Positions 1 through 9,186 are shown, counted from the stretch's first letter. The stretch: DNA of 64,000 nt from Rariglobus sp967755175 (GCA_967755175.1 CBRAFO010000002.1:1-64000), one strand, 5' to 3'. A program made the numbers and translations. The notes: generated by a model not told the origin, from the sequence alone.

Positions 1-2
1 CC

Positions 3-146
3 GATCTTCCCATCCGGGTAGATGTGCTGGATTGGCACGGCATCGCGGAAACCTTTCGTCAGATTATTGCCGCCCAATTTGAAGTGATCCAAATGCCCGC
101 CCCCTCAAGTCCGCGAAATAGTCTTCCGCCTACTCGCCCGCTGTAG
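3..146 (+). CDS. C-terminal fragment of an MNT-type nucleotidyltransferase, cut by the window edge
   Basis: An open frame enters from the left edge and stops at a TAG at 144-146, giving about 47 residues. Its first part (LPIRVDVLDWHGI, then FRQIIAAQFEVIQ) matches by eye the C-terminal end of small nucleotidyltransferase-fold proteins of the MNT type, where a V-D-x-x-D-W segment is followed by an F-R-x-I-I helix. Such proteins are usually antitoxin partners of HEPN toxins and adenylylate them. The last 17 residues are Pro/Ser-rich and look like read-through beyond the domain. The catalytic GSxxxG...DxD part lies outside the window, so activity cannot be judged. Its position beside a Gabija-like pair fits a defence-rich region. 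Confidence 0.6.
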   Translation, partial: DLPIRVDVLDWHGIAETFRQIIAAQFEVIQMPAPSSPRNSLPPTRPL

Positions 147-932
147 GGACGCGTGCTTGCGAGCAATCAGGCACTTAGTCACGGATCCGCCCAGCCGGAG
201 CTCGGACACAGGAAAAACCGCTCCCGCAGGATCATCTCCGCCACCCACTCCTTGCACAGGGCATCCGTGCGACTACCTATTAGTCATGCCAACGGCCCAC
301 CCTTCGAAAGCGCCCGCCCGCCCGGCCAAGTCGAAACTACTTGGGAAGGAAATACAGAGCCGCTTGACCCAAATCGAACTGGCAACGGTCAGTTCGTTGA
401 GAGCGCTTCAAATGGACATCGAAGGAGATGCGGGAGTGCCTTCCGCCACAGTGCTCAAGCACGCACGCGCAGCGTTGCGGTGAAGGTCGCATTCAACCGC
501 TGGGCGGAAACCGAGCTGATATCCGCCGCGCGCTACTTGGAAACCGAACGGCGGCTAACCGAACACTGGATCGGTCGTTTCGTTTTCGACCGCGTAACGA
601 GCAACTACAACCGGGACTCCGACATCTTCCTCGTAGGCTTGGGTTACAGCTGGCGTTGAAGCCCACGTTCTGCCGATACGGACCCAGGTCCCCCTATTTC
701 AGATACCGTGGTATCGACCCGCTCGAACTTCGTGCCCTTGGCCGTCATCAACGCGACATCGCCGGCATTCTCGGCCAGATAAGCAGGTGCCCGCCCTTCG
801 TTTGGCCGCAAAGCGTGATCCCTCCTCGACCGGCTCGCTGATCACTACTCACTCCTCGCTCCTTCTCGCAAGCCGCCCGCCTCGCCGGCCTGCCATCACG
901 GTCATCGACCGCGCCTTTGACTCGCTGTCGCT
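147..932. other. Degraded stretch without a supported gene
   Basis: No frame here has a convincing start, ribosome site and codon pattern together. Two pieces look like relics. A plus-strand frame ending at 659 closes with YNRDSDIFLVGLGYSWR, which resembles the last strand of an outer-membrane beta-barrel. A minus-strand frame around 670-780 reads YLAENAGDVALMTAKG and is protein-like but broken upstream. A 65-codon frame at 286-483 is also open but not recognised. About 840-870 contains words similar to the inverted repeat near 41590-41716. I read this as decayed coding DNA. Confidence 0.4.
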
Positions 933-2329
933 TTATGAGTTGGGGATCGGAAATCTCAGAATACGCTGAGAAGACGATATCGTGAGGGATCGAGTGGCCC
1001 GTGAGATAGCTACATAAAATAGTTTGGCTTGGGCTAGCCGTTCATTGGCGAAGTGCGTCGCGTCTGGAATGACTACATGATCGAACTCCAGCCCCTTTAA
1101 CAAAAGCGGCGTAGACACGGTCCGCTTGGGGAGCTTGCGCCCGGAGTTGCTGACCCGCTGCCGGACGCTGCCGGCCGCAATTTCCATGCTTTCCGCACGC
1201 CCTGAAGCAACCTCCGTCGCTGCACGCTCAGCGTCCCGCCATAGCTCACCACGAAATAATTTCCAGTTTGGACGCTTGCGGGACATCGCAATAAAATGAA
1301 CCGCAGCCTCGGCACCGTTTCCGTTGGCAAGGCCGGGCGTTATTTTTTTGAGTGCTGCTAAGATAGCCACGTCTTCAGGATCGATAGCTTCACCCTCCTC
1401 CATCTTTTTTTTGTGGAAGCAGTCGGTGACCAGCGTGGTAATCGCGTTAAGCCTGCTTTGGCCATCAGGGGCTTGGTCCCAAGCTGTTGCGAACGCGCGA
1501 AGCCGGTTAGCGCAATTTCCTCGATTGCTTGATATCCCCCATGGGCCGCCTTCGCTAGGCTATAGCAGATATTCTTGTGGCAATGGATGGCCGCGAAACT
1601 GCCCTCCTTACCGTCAATGCCTTCGAACAATGTCCCCATATCGAAGGCATTAGTGGATTCGCGATAGGTAATTCTTGGATCAACCAGATCGATGTCTTCG
1701 CCTCGCATGAGTTTTCCTCGCGTTTCCGCAATCCACTGCCCGAGTTCGGGATTCTTGCCTGCCCAGCGGTGTGGTGTCTCGAGCGTTCCAGCAATCGGGA
1801 AGCGCGTGTGAATCTGGTCACCCCAACTTAAAGTTGCTCCGGCAAATTCAAAGATACCTTGCATCGAATCACCAAAAATTAATGTCGGAACGATAGCCGA
1901 GAGAGCGACAGCAAGTTCATGCTGCAGGCCACCGCAGTCTTGATATTCATCGATCAGGATACGGTCATAAGAGGCATCAATCACTTCTCTGACTGCCTTA
2001 ACCCCGAGGGCTAACGTTGCACCGCGATAGAGCTGGTTCCACTGCTCAGACCCTTGTGGTGTGCCTTCAGGCGGGTGCGCAACGCCTGGAAAAGCATGGG
2101 CGTATCGCATGGACCACCCAGCAATGGTGTCGACGGAGACCCGCGCATGAGGCACGCCCAGACGCTTTAGCCGCGCACGAATAGCGTGAACGCCCGCATG
2201 CGTGTGCGTCAGGATCAGGGCTCGGTGCCCCAGCGCGGCGACTTTAGCAATGATCTCGGTCTTTCCGTGACCCGCTGGAGCCACAACGGCTGCATTACCC
2301 AGAGCAAAAAGGTCTGCGGCCTCAGGCAT
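933..2329 (-). pseudogene. gajB: Gabija-like GajB, UvrD/Rep-type helicase, split by a frameshift
   Basis: Family knowledge: GajB is the UvrD-like partner of the OLD-family nuclease GajA in the Gabija anti-phage system. From the ATG at 2329-2327 the frame shows Walker A (APAGHGKTE, residues 17-25), Walker B (ILIDEYQDC, about 124-132) and motif III (LIFGDSMQGIF). After about residue 272 the frame loses similarity. The continuation lies in another minus frame: NRLRAFATAWDQAP, then FHKKKMEEGE, then the C-terminal motifs KGLEFDHVVIP and KLFYVAISRAT, ending at 933. The shift falls near 1505-1513 and needs one extra or two fewer bases. The start overlaps the end of gajA by 8 bp. The combined product, about 465 residues, matches usual GajB size. 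A sequencing error would restore the gene; otherwise it is inactivated. Confidence 0.8.
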
Positions 2330-4049
2330 AAAGCCATTGCTCGGCTTGGTTGAGTGCGGTGGCAAGAGGTGAGCTAGGTGTAGCGGTAACGATGCGCCAC
2401 ACAAGCGGAGCCAGACCTCGGCCAATGCGCTGGTCTTTGAACCACTTTTTGCGAACCGCCAACTCAGCGATGGCCTCGCGAAGCTGCTGACCATTTGACG
2501 TGCCTAGTAACTCCCAGCCGATGAAATCGCCTTGGATAATGTCGATAGTTAGGTCGGGTATCTTGATGGCTAAATTGTTGTCGATAGCTTCAACGCCGCG
2601 TTCAGCCCGCGCATACGCCAGCAATTCTTGAACAAGCTCATCAGAAGCGATTGAGAAGATGGCTTGTTCGATATTGAGCCCTCCTCCGTATTCAAAAACC
2701 GGAATGCCAGCGGCAAGGAGTGCCTCCTGATTCTCGACTGAAAGTGCGTCGTCGGAATCGCGATATATAGCCGTTAAGTATCCTAGACCGGACAGAGTCA
2801 GCGCCATGGCACACGCCTGAGCGCCGTTGCCATCAGCGATCGCCACCCCCAATTGCTCAATGGGTTTGTTTCCATGCCGGGGCGGCCAATTCTCTCGTAG
2901 GCCCAGCAGCATGCCGACTTCAGTGTTGCCCTCGGTCACAAGTATACGACGGGCAAACAACGCTCGAGGGGTAAAGCGCATCAAAACTCGTATTTCCTCG
3001 ATTGATGAGGGACGTGCGATAGTCATCTCGCGGCTTGGGCGGATGATTTTGACCACGTGAAGGCAATCGGCACCAGCTTCACCAAGTGCGACATCCGAAT
3101 GCGTGGTCATCAGAATTTGACCTACCGGCTTTTGGTCTGCGGCTGCTCGGTTCTGACCAGCTTTGAGCTGTGCGATTGCACCGATGATACGATGAGGTTC
3201 CAGCCCATGCTCGATTTCATCCACCAACACGATAGCCCCCTCAGCAATGGCCGATTTTTGAATGGCCAGCGTTGCGAGCCTACGTGTGCCTAAACCGGCC
3301 AGTCGCAACGGCACACCACTGTCATGCAAAGCAATAGAGCCCGAGGACAGTCCCGAGCGGCCAAGCTCCAAGCCCGGCTCGTAAGCACCTTCAACATATG
3401 CCCCCAGTCCCTTGGCGTAGCCCTCCGCCAGATCGGCGGCATTAGACAATGATTCGATCTCGTCTAGCTTGGCGCTTGCCCGAGCCGCTCGATAGGCTTC
3501 GGCAAGTCGTCCTGCTGCCTCTTTGTTGTCGCCGGTCAGTCGTGAGAGCACGGAGCCTTGGCCCCACGCTAGGTGTCTTGCATCTTCACCTGCCAACCGC
3601 ACAAGACCAAACAGGGCACGATCTCGGTTCGACATAGTGCGTGGATCGTCCACTCGATCACACACCAACTCCCATACCGGCTCCATCGTGGCATCGACGG
3701 TAAGCCGGACTGTGAGCACAGGTTCGTCATTGTCTTCGGGCTCGTCGCGTAATTCGCCCGCTCCTGTCCATCCGCGAACATAAAGCCCCATGCGTTCGTC
3801 TGACTTCAAAGCTTTCGAAAGTTCGCCAATAGTAACCTCGATAGCGATGGAGTTAGTGGTGTCGCAGCCAAGGAAGTCGGGCTCGGTGAAAGAAAACCAG
3901 CGTGATGACAAAGCAGCCTCGACTGCATCAAGAACAGTGGATTTGCCAGAATCACCTGATCCGATCAGGCAGCAAAACGAATGGCCTGGTTTCCAATTTA
4001 GGGAGGCGATTCCTCTAAAGTTCGTGACTGTAAGTTGACGAATTTGCAT
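2322..4049 (-). CDS. gajA: Gabija-like GajA, OLD-family ATPase with TOPRIM nuclease domain
   Basis: 575 residues from the chosen start (MQIRQLTVTNFRGI), a classic N-terminus for SMC/OLD-type ATPases; an in-frame ATG 12 codons upstream at 4085 is possible but less likely. Visible motifs, numbered from the chosen start: Walker A GSGDSGKST (30-38), Walker B IVLVDEIEHG (about 273-282), a TTHSD switch segment (315-319), then a TOPRIM domain with EGNTE (373-377), DGNG (406-409) and DSDD (431-434). Class 2 OLD nucleases of this layout sit next to a UvrD-like helicase gene, as here, and that pair defines Gabija, where GajA nicks DNA when nucleotide levels fall. The stop overlaps the gajB start by 8 bp, implying co-translation. 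The gene appears intact. Confidence 0.85.
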   Translation of the reverse strand: MQIRQLTVTNFRGIASLNWKPGHSFCCLIGSGDSGKSTVLDAVEAALSSRWFSFTEPDFLGCDTTNSIAIEVTIGELSKALKSDERMGLYVRGWTGAGELRDEPEDNDEPVLTVRLTVDATMEPVWELVCDRVDDPRTMSNRDRALFGLVRLAGEDARHLAWGQGSVLSRLTGDNKEAAGRLAEAYRAARASAKLDEIESLSNAADLAEGYAKGLGAYVEGAYEPGLELGRSGLSSGSIALHDSGVPLRLAGLGTRRLATLAIQKSAIAEGAIVLVDEIEHGLEPHRIIGAIAQLKAGQNRAAADQKPVGQILMTTHSDVALGEAGADCLHVVKIIRPSREMTIARPSSIEEIRVLMRFTPRALFARRILVTEGNTEVGMLLGLRENWPPRHGNKPIEQLGVAIADGNGAQACAMALTLSGLGYLTAIYRDSDDALSVENQEALLAAGIPVFEYGGGLNIEQAIFSIASDELVQELLAYARAERGVEAIDNNLAIKIPDLTIDIIQGDFIGWELLGTSNGQQLREAIAELAVRKKWFKDQRIGRGLAPLVWRIVTATPSSPLATALNQAEQWLYA

Positions 4050-4466
4050 GTGGCTCAACAAAAGGGGATAGATGAGCGGGCGCACATAGGCGTCACTAGA
4101 TCAAGCGTTTGGACTTTAGCGATATCATAGGAGACGGCGACGTCCTCGTCGAATTCACCGTGCTCGGAATTACCTGCATCGGACTTAACGACGGGCCCAT
4201 CCACCCGCACAGCGAGGCCTTCTCCTTGTAAATCGCGACGCACACCTAGGAGGAAACCGGCCGATATTGGAGCGGCATCGTCGGCAACCGCCCGCCAGCT
4301 GACCGTGCCAATGCATTGATTCGAAGGGTGGGCCCCACGGAATACACCGAACACACGGAAAAACAGACCTCCGGTTCTTCCGTGTAGTCTGTGTGTTCTG
4401 TGGGCAACCCCTCCCCTTCCGAATCTGCGGGACTTTGACCGCTGATCCCTTCAGCGCGCAGCGGGA
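4050..4466. other. Upstream region of gajA, weak small frame only
   Basis: A 99-codon minus-strand frame (4354 to 4055) ends 6 bp before the chosen gajA start. It has no recognisable domain, and no good ribosome site was seen, so I do not call it a gene. It might be a leader gene or a relic. At 4377-4402 there is a word-like stretch (CCGTGTAGTCTGTGTG) similar in style to one at 60472-60496 in front of mmsA, suggesting a dispersed non-coding repeat family. The gajA promoter probably lies in this interval but I could not identify -35/-10 boxes. Confidence 0.35.
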
Positions 4467-4775
4467 CTACGGGCAGTCGAGGCGCACTACGCAGTGACCG
4501 AAGTCGATCTCCTGCTTGCCGGGGGTCGGACGGAAAGCGGGCGCCAGCCCATACATCCGGCCATACAACGTCGTAACCACGCCGAGCTCGACCATCAGCG
4601 TCACGTGCTTGGATGCCGCGTTGGGCGTCATCCCCATCCGCCGACCCAGCTCATTCACAGGCAGCCCAGGCGACTTGCTCAACTCGCGGAGGGCGATCCA
4701 TCTCGCCGGGTTGCCCAAGAGAGTGGCGACGTCCGATAGACTCAGCAGCGGTGTGATTGGATTGGTTTCGCTCAT
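4467..4775 (-). CDS. Small winged-helix DNA-binding regulator (ArsR-like)
   Basis: A 102-residue protein. Residues 8-70 form a winged helix-turn-helix: LSLSDVATLLGNPARW, then LPVNELGRRMGMTPNAASKH as the HTH helices, then VTLMVELGVV leading into the wing. This matches one-domain regulators of the ArsR/MarR-like type. No paired metal-binding cysteines typical of ArsR sensors are visible (the only Cys residues are near the C-terminus: GHCVVRLDC), so the signal is unknown. It lies between the Gabija-like pair and the tandem arrays and is not obviously in an operon. It could regulate the neighbouring accessory genes, but nothing in the sequence proves this. Confidence 0.75.
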   Translation of the reverse strand: MSETNPITPLLSLSDVATLLGNPARWIALRELSKSPGLPVNELGRRMGMTPNAASKHVTLMVELGVVTTLYGRMYGLAPAFRPTPGKQEIDFGHCVVRLDCP

Positions 4776-4898
4776 AAGATGAAATTTAGGCCCTAGAGGG
4801 TGTTTTTAGGCTAAAACGGAGGTTTTCCGGGGTTTTCCACTTCAATTTCGGTCATTACCGATGATTTTCAGGCTTCCCGCAATCCTTTTTCAGCCAAA

Positions 4899-5130
4899 AA
4901 TGATCCTAATTACGATTCAAATGATCCAAAACAAGATCCCGACATTCTAAATTAAGATTACCATGTTCCGTGTTACGCTCACAACATTCCATTTTACGAC
5001 TACCACATTCCGCGCTCCGACTACCACATTCCAGCCTACGATTAGCACATTCTAGGTTACGCCTATCATATTCCATTTCACAATTACCACGTCCCCTTTT
5101 TCGCTTATAACATTATCTCCTTCGACTCGG
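4899..5130. repeat. Degenerate 21-bp tandem array, about 11 units
   Basis: Eleven consecutive units can be laid out, with one extra base after the second: starts at 4899, 4920, 4942, 4963, 4984, 5005, 5026, 5047, 5068, 5089 and 5110. The best units read ACATTCC-N4-TACGAC-TACC; both flanks drift away from this. On the minus strand one frame gives a heptapeptide pattern (NVVxxxW / NVVxxxR) but a stop codon interrupts it at about 5055, so coding is doubtful. The array is much richer in A+T than the surrounding genes. Confidence 0.8.
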
Positions 5131-5136
5131 TAATCT

Positions 5137-5751
5137 CCCCATTCCGGACCTTGGATCGTCTCCCCTTCGCGTCTTTGCGATTCAAACTCCGCCCACGGCT
5201 GATCCGGAGTTCGATCTTGAATCGCGAAGACGCAAAGACGCAAAGTTCAGAACTAAGGGGCTTAAGATTATAAAACTCCCCGTTCCGGACCTTGGATCGT
5301 CTCTCTTCGCATCTTTGCGATTCAAACTCCGCCCACGGCTGATTCGGGAGTTCGATCTTGAATCGCGAAGACGCAAAGACGCAAAGTTCAGAACTAAGGG
5401 GCTTGAGATTATAAAACTCCCCATTCCGGACCTTGGATCGTCTCCCTTCGCGTCTTTGCGATTCAAACTCCGCCCACGGCTGATCCGGAGTTCGAACTTG
5501 AATCACGAAGACGCAAAGATGCTAAGGTTAGAACTAAGGTTTGAGATTATAAACCTCCCATTCCGAACCTTGGATCGTCTCGCTTCGCGTCTTTGCGATT
5601 CAAACTCCGCCCACGGCTGATCCGGGACTTCGATCTTAAATCGCGAAGACGCAAAGATGCTAAGTTCAGAACTAAGGGCCTTGAGATTAAAAACTCCTCT
5701 TCCGGACCTTGGATCGTCTCCCTTCGCGTCTTTGCGATTCAAACTCCGCCC
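5137..5751. repeat. About 4.4 tandem copies of a 137-141 bp palindromic unit
   Basis: The landmark CCTTGGATCGTC recurs at 5149, 5290, 5431, 5568 and 5707, giving periods of 141, 141, 137 and 139 bp. Each unit holds an inverted pair, CTTCGCGTCTTTGCGATTC and TTGAATCGCGAAGACGC, around a conserved centre (CCGCCCACGGCTGATCC), so each could form a cruciform or RNA hairpin. Because 141 is a multiple of three, open frames run through the array on both strands; they are shadows. The last, partial unit runs into the polyprenyl synthetase gene and provides its stop codon (5739-5741). Confidence 0.9.
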
Positions 5752-6779
5752 GCCCCACGGAGTCCCGCCACCTGCGCTAGCAAGCCATCGCACAGTCCGA
5801 GGAGGAGCGGCGTGGGCGGGTGCCCGGACCATTCGCGCAACGCGGCGGCTGCCGCAGTGATCTCGGTGTGCACGGCCTCGGCGATCACCGGAAAGATGGC
5901 GAGTTCGCGCATCTGCCGCAGGCGCAGCGCGAGCTGTGGGGGCTGCGTGCCGGCGATCTCCGCGCGCAGCTCATCCGCTTCGACCGCGGGGAGCCGTTCC
6001 AGCAGGGCCAGCAGCGGCAGGGTGAGTTTGCCGCTCGCGAGATCGGTGCCGAGTGTCTTGCCGATGCGCGTCTCTTCGCCGAAGAAGTCCGCGAGGTCTT
6101 CGTAGATCTGATAGGCGATTCCAAGATGCCGACCGAAGCGGCTCGCCGCTTCCACGTAACCGGGCTCCGAACCGGCGAGGCGCGCGCCGAGAAAACAGGA
6201 AACGCGAAAGAGCTCGGCGGTCTTCAAGTCCACGATCCGCTGATAATCGGCCCGTGTGATGTGGGTCGAGCGCCGGCGGAGCGTTTGCACGATTTCGCCG
6301 GTGCAGACGAGTCGCGCGGACTCGGTGATGGCGGCACAGATTTCAGTCGTGGGAAATTGCGACGCGAGGTGCAGGCCATGCGCAAACAAGGCGTCGCCCA
6401 GCAGCACCGCGGGCGTCGGACCGAATTCGCCCGAGGCCGTGCGGCGGTTGCGGCGAACATCGGCTTCGTCCATGATATCGTCGTGCACGAGGGTGGCAAG
6501 ATGGACGAACTCGACGACGGCGGCGACGCGCACGAGATCGGGCGCAATTTCCGCCGGCCCGCGCCAGCCGCTGAGAAACACGAGTGCGGGCCGGATTCGC
6601 TGGGCGGAGACATCAATACAATAGTCCGCCATCGTGCGGATCTCGGGCTCGAACGCCGCGAGTTGCCCGTGCAGGAACCGATCGAACTCCGCCATGTGCG
6701 GCGCAACCCGGGCAAAAACGCCGGCGAAGGCGTGTGGCTTGTTGTCCGCAGTGGCGGCCGGGATGGCGACGCTGTTCAT
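5739..6779 (-). CDS. Polyprenyl diphosphate synthase, trans-isoprenyl type
   Basis: A 346-residue all-helical prenyl chain elongase that would condense isopentenyl diphosphate with an allylic diphosphate, probably making the long side chain of menaquinone or ubiquinone. The first aspartate-rich motif is HDDIMDEAD (D100-D104). The second, normally DDxxD, reads YEDLADF (E227-D228...D231), a conservative change seen in some relatives. RIRPAL near residue 61 and K186-T187 (DLKTAEL) also fit the family. Length is normal, chain length of the product cannot be read from the sequence. The last codons (GAGGV, stop) come from the tandem repeat downstream, so the C-terminus has been remodelled or capped by repeat DNA. 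The gene is divergent from the DevB-type exporter genes. Confidence 0.88.
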   Translation of the reverse strand: MNSVAIPAATADNKPHAFAGVFARVAPHMAEFDRFLHGQLAAFEPEIRTMADYCIDVSAQRIRPALVFLSGWRGPAEIAPDLVRVAAVVEFVHLATLVHDDIMDEADVRRNRRTASGEFGPTPAVLLGDALFAHGLHLASQFPTTEICAAITESARLVCTGEIVQTLRRRSTHITRADYQRIVDLKTAELFRVSCFLGARLAGSEPGYVEAASRFGRHLGIAYQIYEDLADFFGEETRIGKTLGTDLASGKLTLPLLALLERLPAVEADELRAEIAGTQPPQLALRLRQMRELAIFPVIAEAVHTEITAAAAALREWSGHPPTPLLLGLCDGLLAQVAGLRGAGGV

Positions 6780-6959
6780 GGTAGATGAAAGTTGGGCGCG
6801 CAGTCCGGAAATGACTACCCGATATTCGCCAGAAATTGCGGTATCGAAGCAGCGGTTTGCAGCACGGCCGACCGGCGTGGCTGCAACCGCACATCCTCCT
6901 TGCGTCGATTTCCGCAGCCGGACTGGATCGCCCGCGGTTTTCCCGAGTCGCCTCAGTCC

Positions 6960-7985
6960 ATGCGTGCATTTTCATTTATCATCCCTTGGCGAACGCTGCT
7001 TGCGTTCAGCGTGATTCTGTCGGCCGGCGGGTGCCGGAAATCGGCCTCTTCGTCCACAACCACGCCTCCCGCCGCCGTCGCTTGTCTCGGCCATCTGATC
7101 CCGGGCGAAGGGGTCATTGAACTTGGGGCGCCTTACTCTTTGGGTGGCGGGCCCTCCATCGTTACCGAACTGCGGGTCCGCCGTGGCGACCGGGTGCAAG
7201 CCGGACAGATCCTCGCCGTGCTGCACCCTTACCAAGGGGCATCGGCCGATGCCGCCGCCGCCGCCGCGCAAGTGAAGGTCGCAGAAGCCGCGCTCGCCCA
7301 GGTGCGCGCCGGCGCGAAGCCCGACGACATCGCGGCCCTCCGCGCGAGCGTCGCTCAGCGCGAGGCCGAGTTGGAAAACCAACGTCCGGCCTATGCCCGG
7401 GCTCAATCCCTGTTCAAGGACAAGCTCATCTCTCCCTCCGATATGGAGGCAACGCAGCGAAGCTTTACCGTCACGGAACAAGCGCTGGAGGAAACCCGGC
7501 ACCGGGCGGCCTCACTCGCGGAAGTCCGCACGGTCGATGTGGCTTACGCGGAGAGCCAGGTCGCACTTGCCCGCGCGCAGCTGGCTGGTGCCGAGGCGCG
7601 AGTTGAGCAGTCGCTGCTGCGCGCCCCGATTGCCGGGATCATCCTCGACACCCTGCTCCAACCCGGCGAGTCGGCCGGCATGCCGGTGATGTCCCTCGGA
7701 GCCACCGATGCGATGGGGGTCGAAGCGTATGTTTACGATACCGACATCCAGCGGATGCGGCCCGGCGCCGTGGCGACAATCACGAGCTACGCGTTCGCGG
7801 GCGCGTTGACCGGCACTGTCACCGATGTCGCGCCGGTTCTCCGCTCCTCTCCGGCCGTATCGATCCGCCCCGAGGCCGCGTCGGATCGTCGCGTGGTGAA
7901 AGCCCGCATCGCCCTCGCACCCGCCGACGCAAAGCGCGTCGCGCACCTCAGTAATCAGGAAGTGGAAGTCCAGATCGCCCCATGA
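6960..7985 (+). CDS. Periplasmic adaptor (HlyD/DevB-type) of an ABC exporter
   Basis: 341 residues from the ATG at 6960; an upstream in-frame ATG at 6792 would add 56 residues of unlikely sequence. The N-terminus is hydrophobic and ends at a Cys (LLAFSVILSAGGC), possibly a lipoprotein signal although the lipobox is weak. Next come a lipoyl-like beta half (about 40-90), a long Ala-rich coiled-coil hairpin (about 90-205), the returning lipoyl half (LRAPIAGIILDTLLQPGE) and a beta-barrel (VEAYVYDTDIQRMRPG). This is the layout of membrane-fusion adaptors, and the following permease and ATPase identify the DevBCA subtype, which in cyanobacteria exports glycolipids through a TolC-like channel. Its stop overlaps the permease start by 4 bp (ATGA). 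Confidence 0.85.
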   Translation: MRAFSFIIPWRTLLAFSVILSAGGCRKSASSSTTTPPAAVACLGHLIPGEGVIELGAPYSLGGGPSIVTELRVRRGDRVQAGQILAVLHPYQGASADAAAAAAQVKVAEAALAQVRAGAKPDDIAALRASVAQREAELENQRPAYARAQSLFKDKLISPSDMEATQRSFTVTEQALEETRHRAASLAEVRTVDVAYAESQVALARAQLAGAEARVEQSLLRAPIAGIILDTLLQPGESAGMPVMSLGATDAMGVEAYVYDTDIQRMRPGAVATITSYAFAGALTGTVTDVAPVLRSSPAVSIRPEAASDRRVVKARIALAPADAKRVAHLSNQEVEVQIAP

Positions 7986-9172
7986 GATCCGCCGCCGCCC
8001 GGCTCTGGTGGCGATGGTTTCCACTGGGCAGTCCCTTTGCGTGGCTTCAGTTGCGCAGCGATCCCCTCCGGTTTGCCGCCGCCGTCGCGGGCATCGCTTT
8101 CGCGGCGGTCATGGTGACCTTTCAACTCGGCCTTTACCAGGCGCTGACCGAGGGCTCCGTCATCGTGCATCGGAGCCTGCGCGGCGATCTCATGATGATC
8201 AGCCGGCAATACGAATTCATCGCCATCAACGAGGGTTTTACGGAACGGCGCCTCCAACAGACCCGCGCGCTCCCCGAAGTGGCTTCGGTGGCTGCTCTCG
8301 ACGTCGCCACCGGTAAATGGCGCAACCCCGTGGACGGCCGCTTCCAGACGATCGTCGTCTTCGGCATCAGGCCGGGCGAGGCGCCATTCGCCCTGCCGGA
8401 ACTCGAAGCCAACGCCCCGACGCTGCTGCGCGAGGGCGCAGGGTTCTTTGATCGCACATCGCGCCCCTCCTACGGACACATTACCGAGCTGTTTGAGGAG
8501 CGCGGCCCTTTCACGACCGAACTCAACCGCCAGCATATCCGCATCGAGGGACTCTTCACGTTGGGCACCACGCTGGCGGTGGACGCCAACCTCGTCGTGG
8601 GCGAGCAGACCTTTCACACGCTTTTCCCGCAGATACCACCGGGCTTCATCCATGTCGGCCTGATCCGCCTCCAGCCCGGAGCCGATCCGGTGGCGGTGCG
8701 CGACCGCCTGCTGGCCTTTCTGCCCCCCGATGTGCAAGTGCTGCTCCCGGAGGATTTCGCCCAGGTCGAAAAAGACTACTGGACCGGCAAGACGCCGATC
8801 GGATTCGTCGTCAACGCCGGGTTGATCGTCGGCCTCATCGTGGGCGCGGTGATCGTGTATCAAATTCTCTATACCGACGTCACCGAACACCTCCCGGAAT
8901 ATGCCACGCTCAAGGCGATGGGCTATGACGACCGCTTCTTTGCCCGGCTGGTCGCCGGCCAGGCGTTGATCCTCACGGTCATGGGCTATGTGCCGGGCGT
9001 GATCGCCTCGTTCGGCGTGTTTCACCTGATGAGAAAGATGAGCAGCCTCAATCCCCAGGCCACGCCCGCCACCCTCGCGATCGTGTTCGTCCTCATCGCC
9101 GGCATGTGCGGAGTCGCCGGGGCGTTTGCCACGCGCAAGCTCCGCCAGGCGCGGCCTGCGGAAATCTTCTGA
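7982..9172 (+). CDS. ABC exporter permease, DevC-like (FtsX/MacB fold)
   Basis: 396 residues. One transmembrane helix near the N-terminus (about 30-50), a long periplasmic domain (about 55-270), then three membrane helices near 275-300, 320-345 and 365-385. This is the FtsX/MacB topology, and segments such as LRFAAAVAGIAFAAVMV and YTDVTEHLPEYATLKAMGY are typical of DevC proteins, where the second is the cytoplasmic coupling helix that contacts the ATPase. It overlaps the adaptor gene by 4 bp and is followed 14 bp later by the ATPase gene. Substrate unknown; a lipid or glycolipid is the usual guess for this subtype. Confidence 0.87.
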   Translation: MRSAAARLWWRWFPLGSPFAWLQLRSDPLRFAAAVAGIAFAAVMVTFQLGLYQALTEGSVIVHRSLRGDLMMISRQYEFIAINEGFTERRLQQTRALPEVASVAALDVATGKWRNPVDGRFQTIVVFGIRPGEAPFALPELEANAPTLLREGAGFFDRTSRPSYGHITELFEERGPFTTELNRQHIRIEGLFTLGTTLAVDANLVVGEQTFHTLFPQIPPGFIHVGLIRLQPGADPVAVRDRLLAFLPPDVQVLLPEDFAQVEKDYWTGKTPIGFVVNAGLIVGLIVGAVIVYQILYTDVTEHLPEYATLKAMGYDDRFFARLVAGQALILTVMGYVPGVIASFGVFHLMRKMSSLNPQATPATLAIVFVLIAGMCGVAGAFATRKLRQARPAEIF

Positions 9173-9186
9173 TCGTAAACCCACCG

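Noticed and set aside
4055..4354. Small frame upstream of gajA as a third Gabija gene
   Set aside because: No recognisable domain or ribosome site; Gabija needs only two genes. Kept only as a note on the region.
5137..5751. Possible CRISPR array
   Set aside because: Units are tandem with no unique spacers, far longer than CRISPR repeats, and no cas gene is near.
5105..5832. Open frames on both strands through the 140-bp repeats
   Set aside because: The period of 141 bp keeps frames open by chance; the translations just repeat NRKDAKG and FASLRLRDS words.
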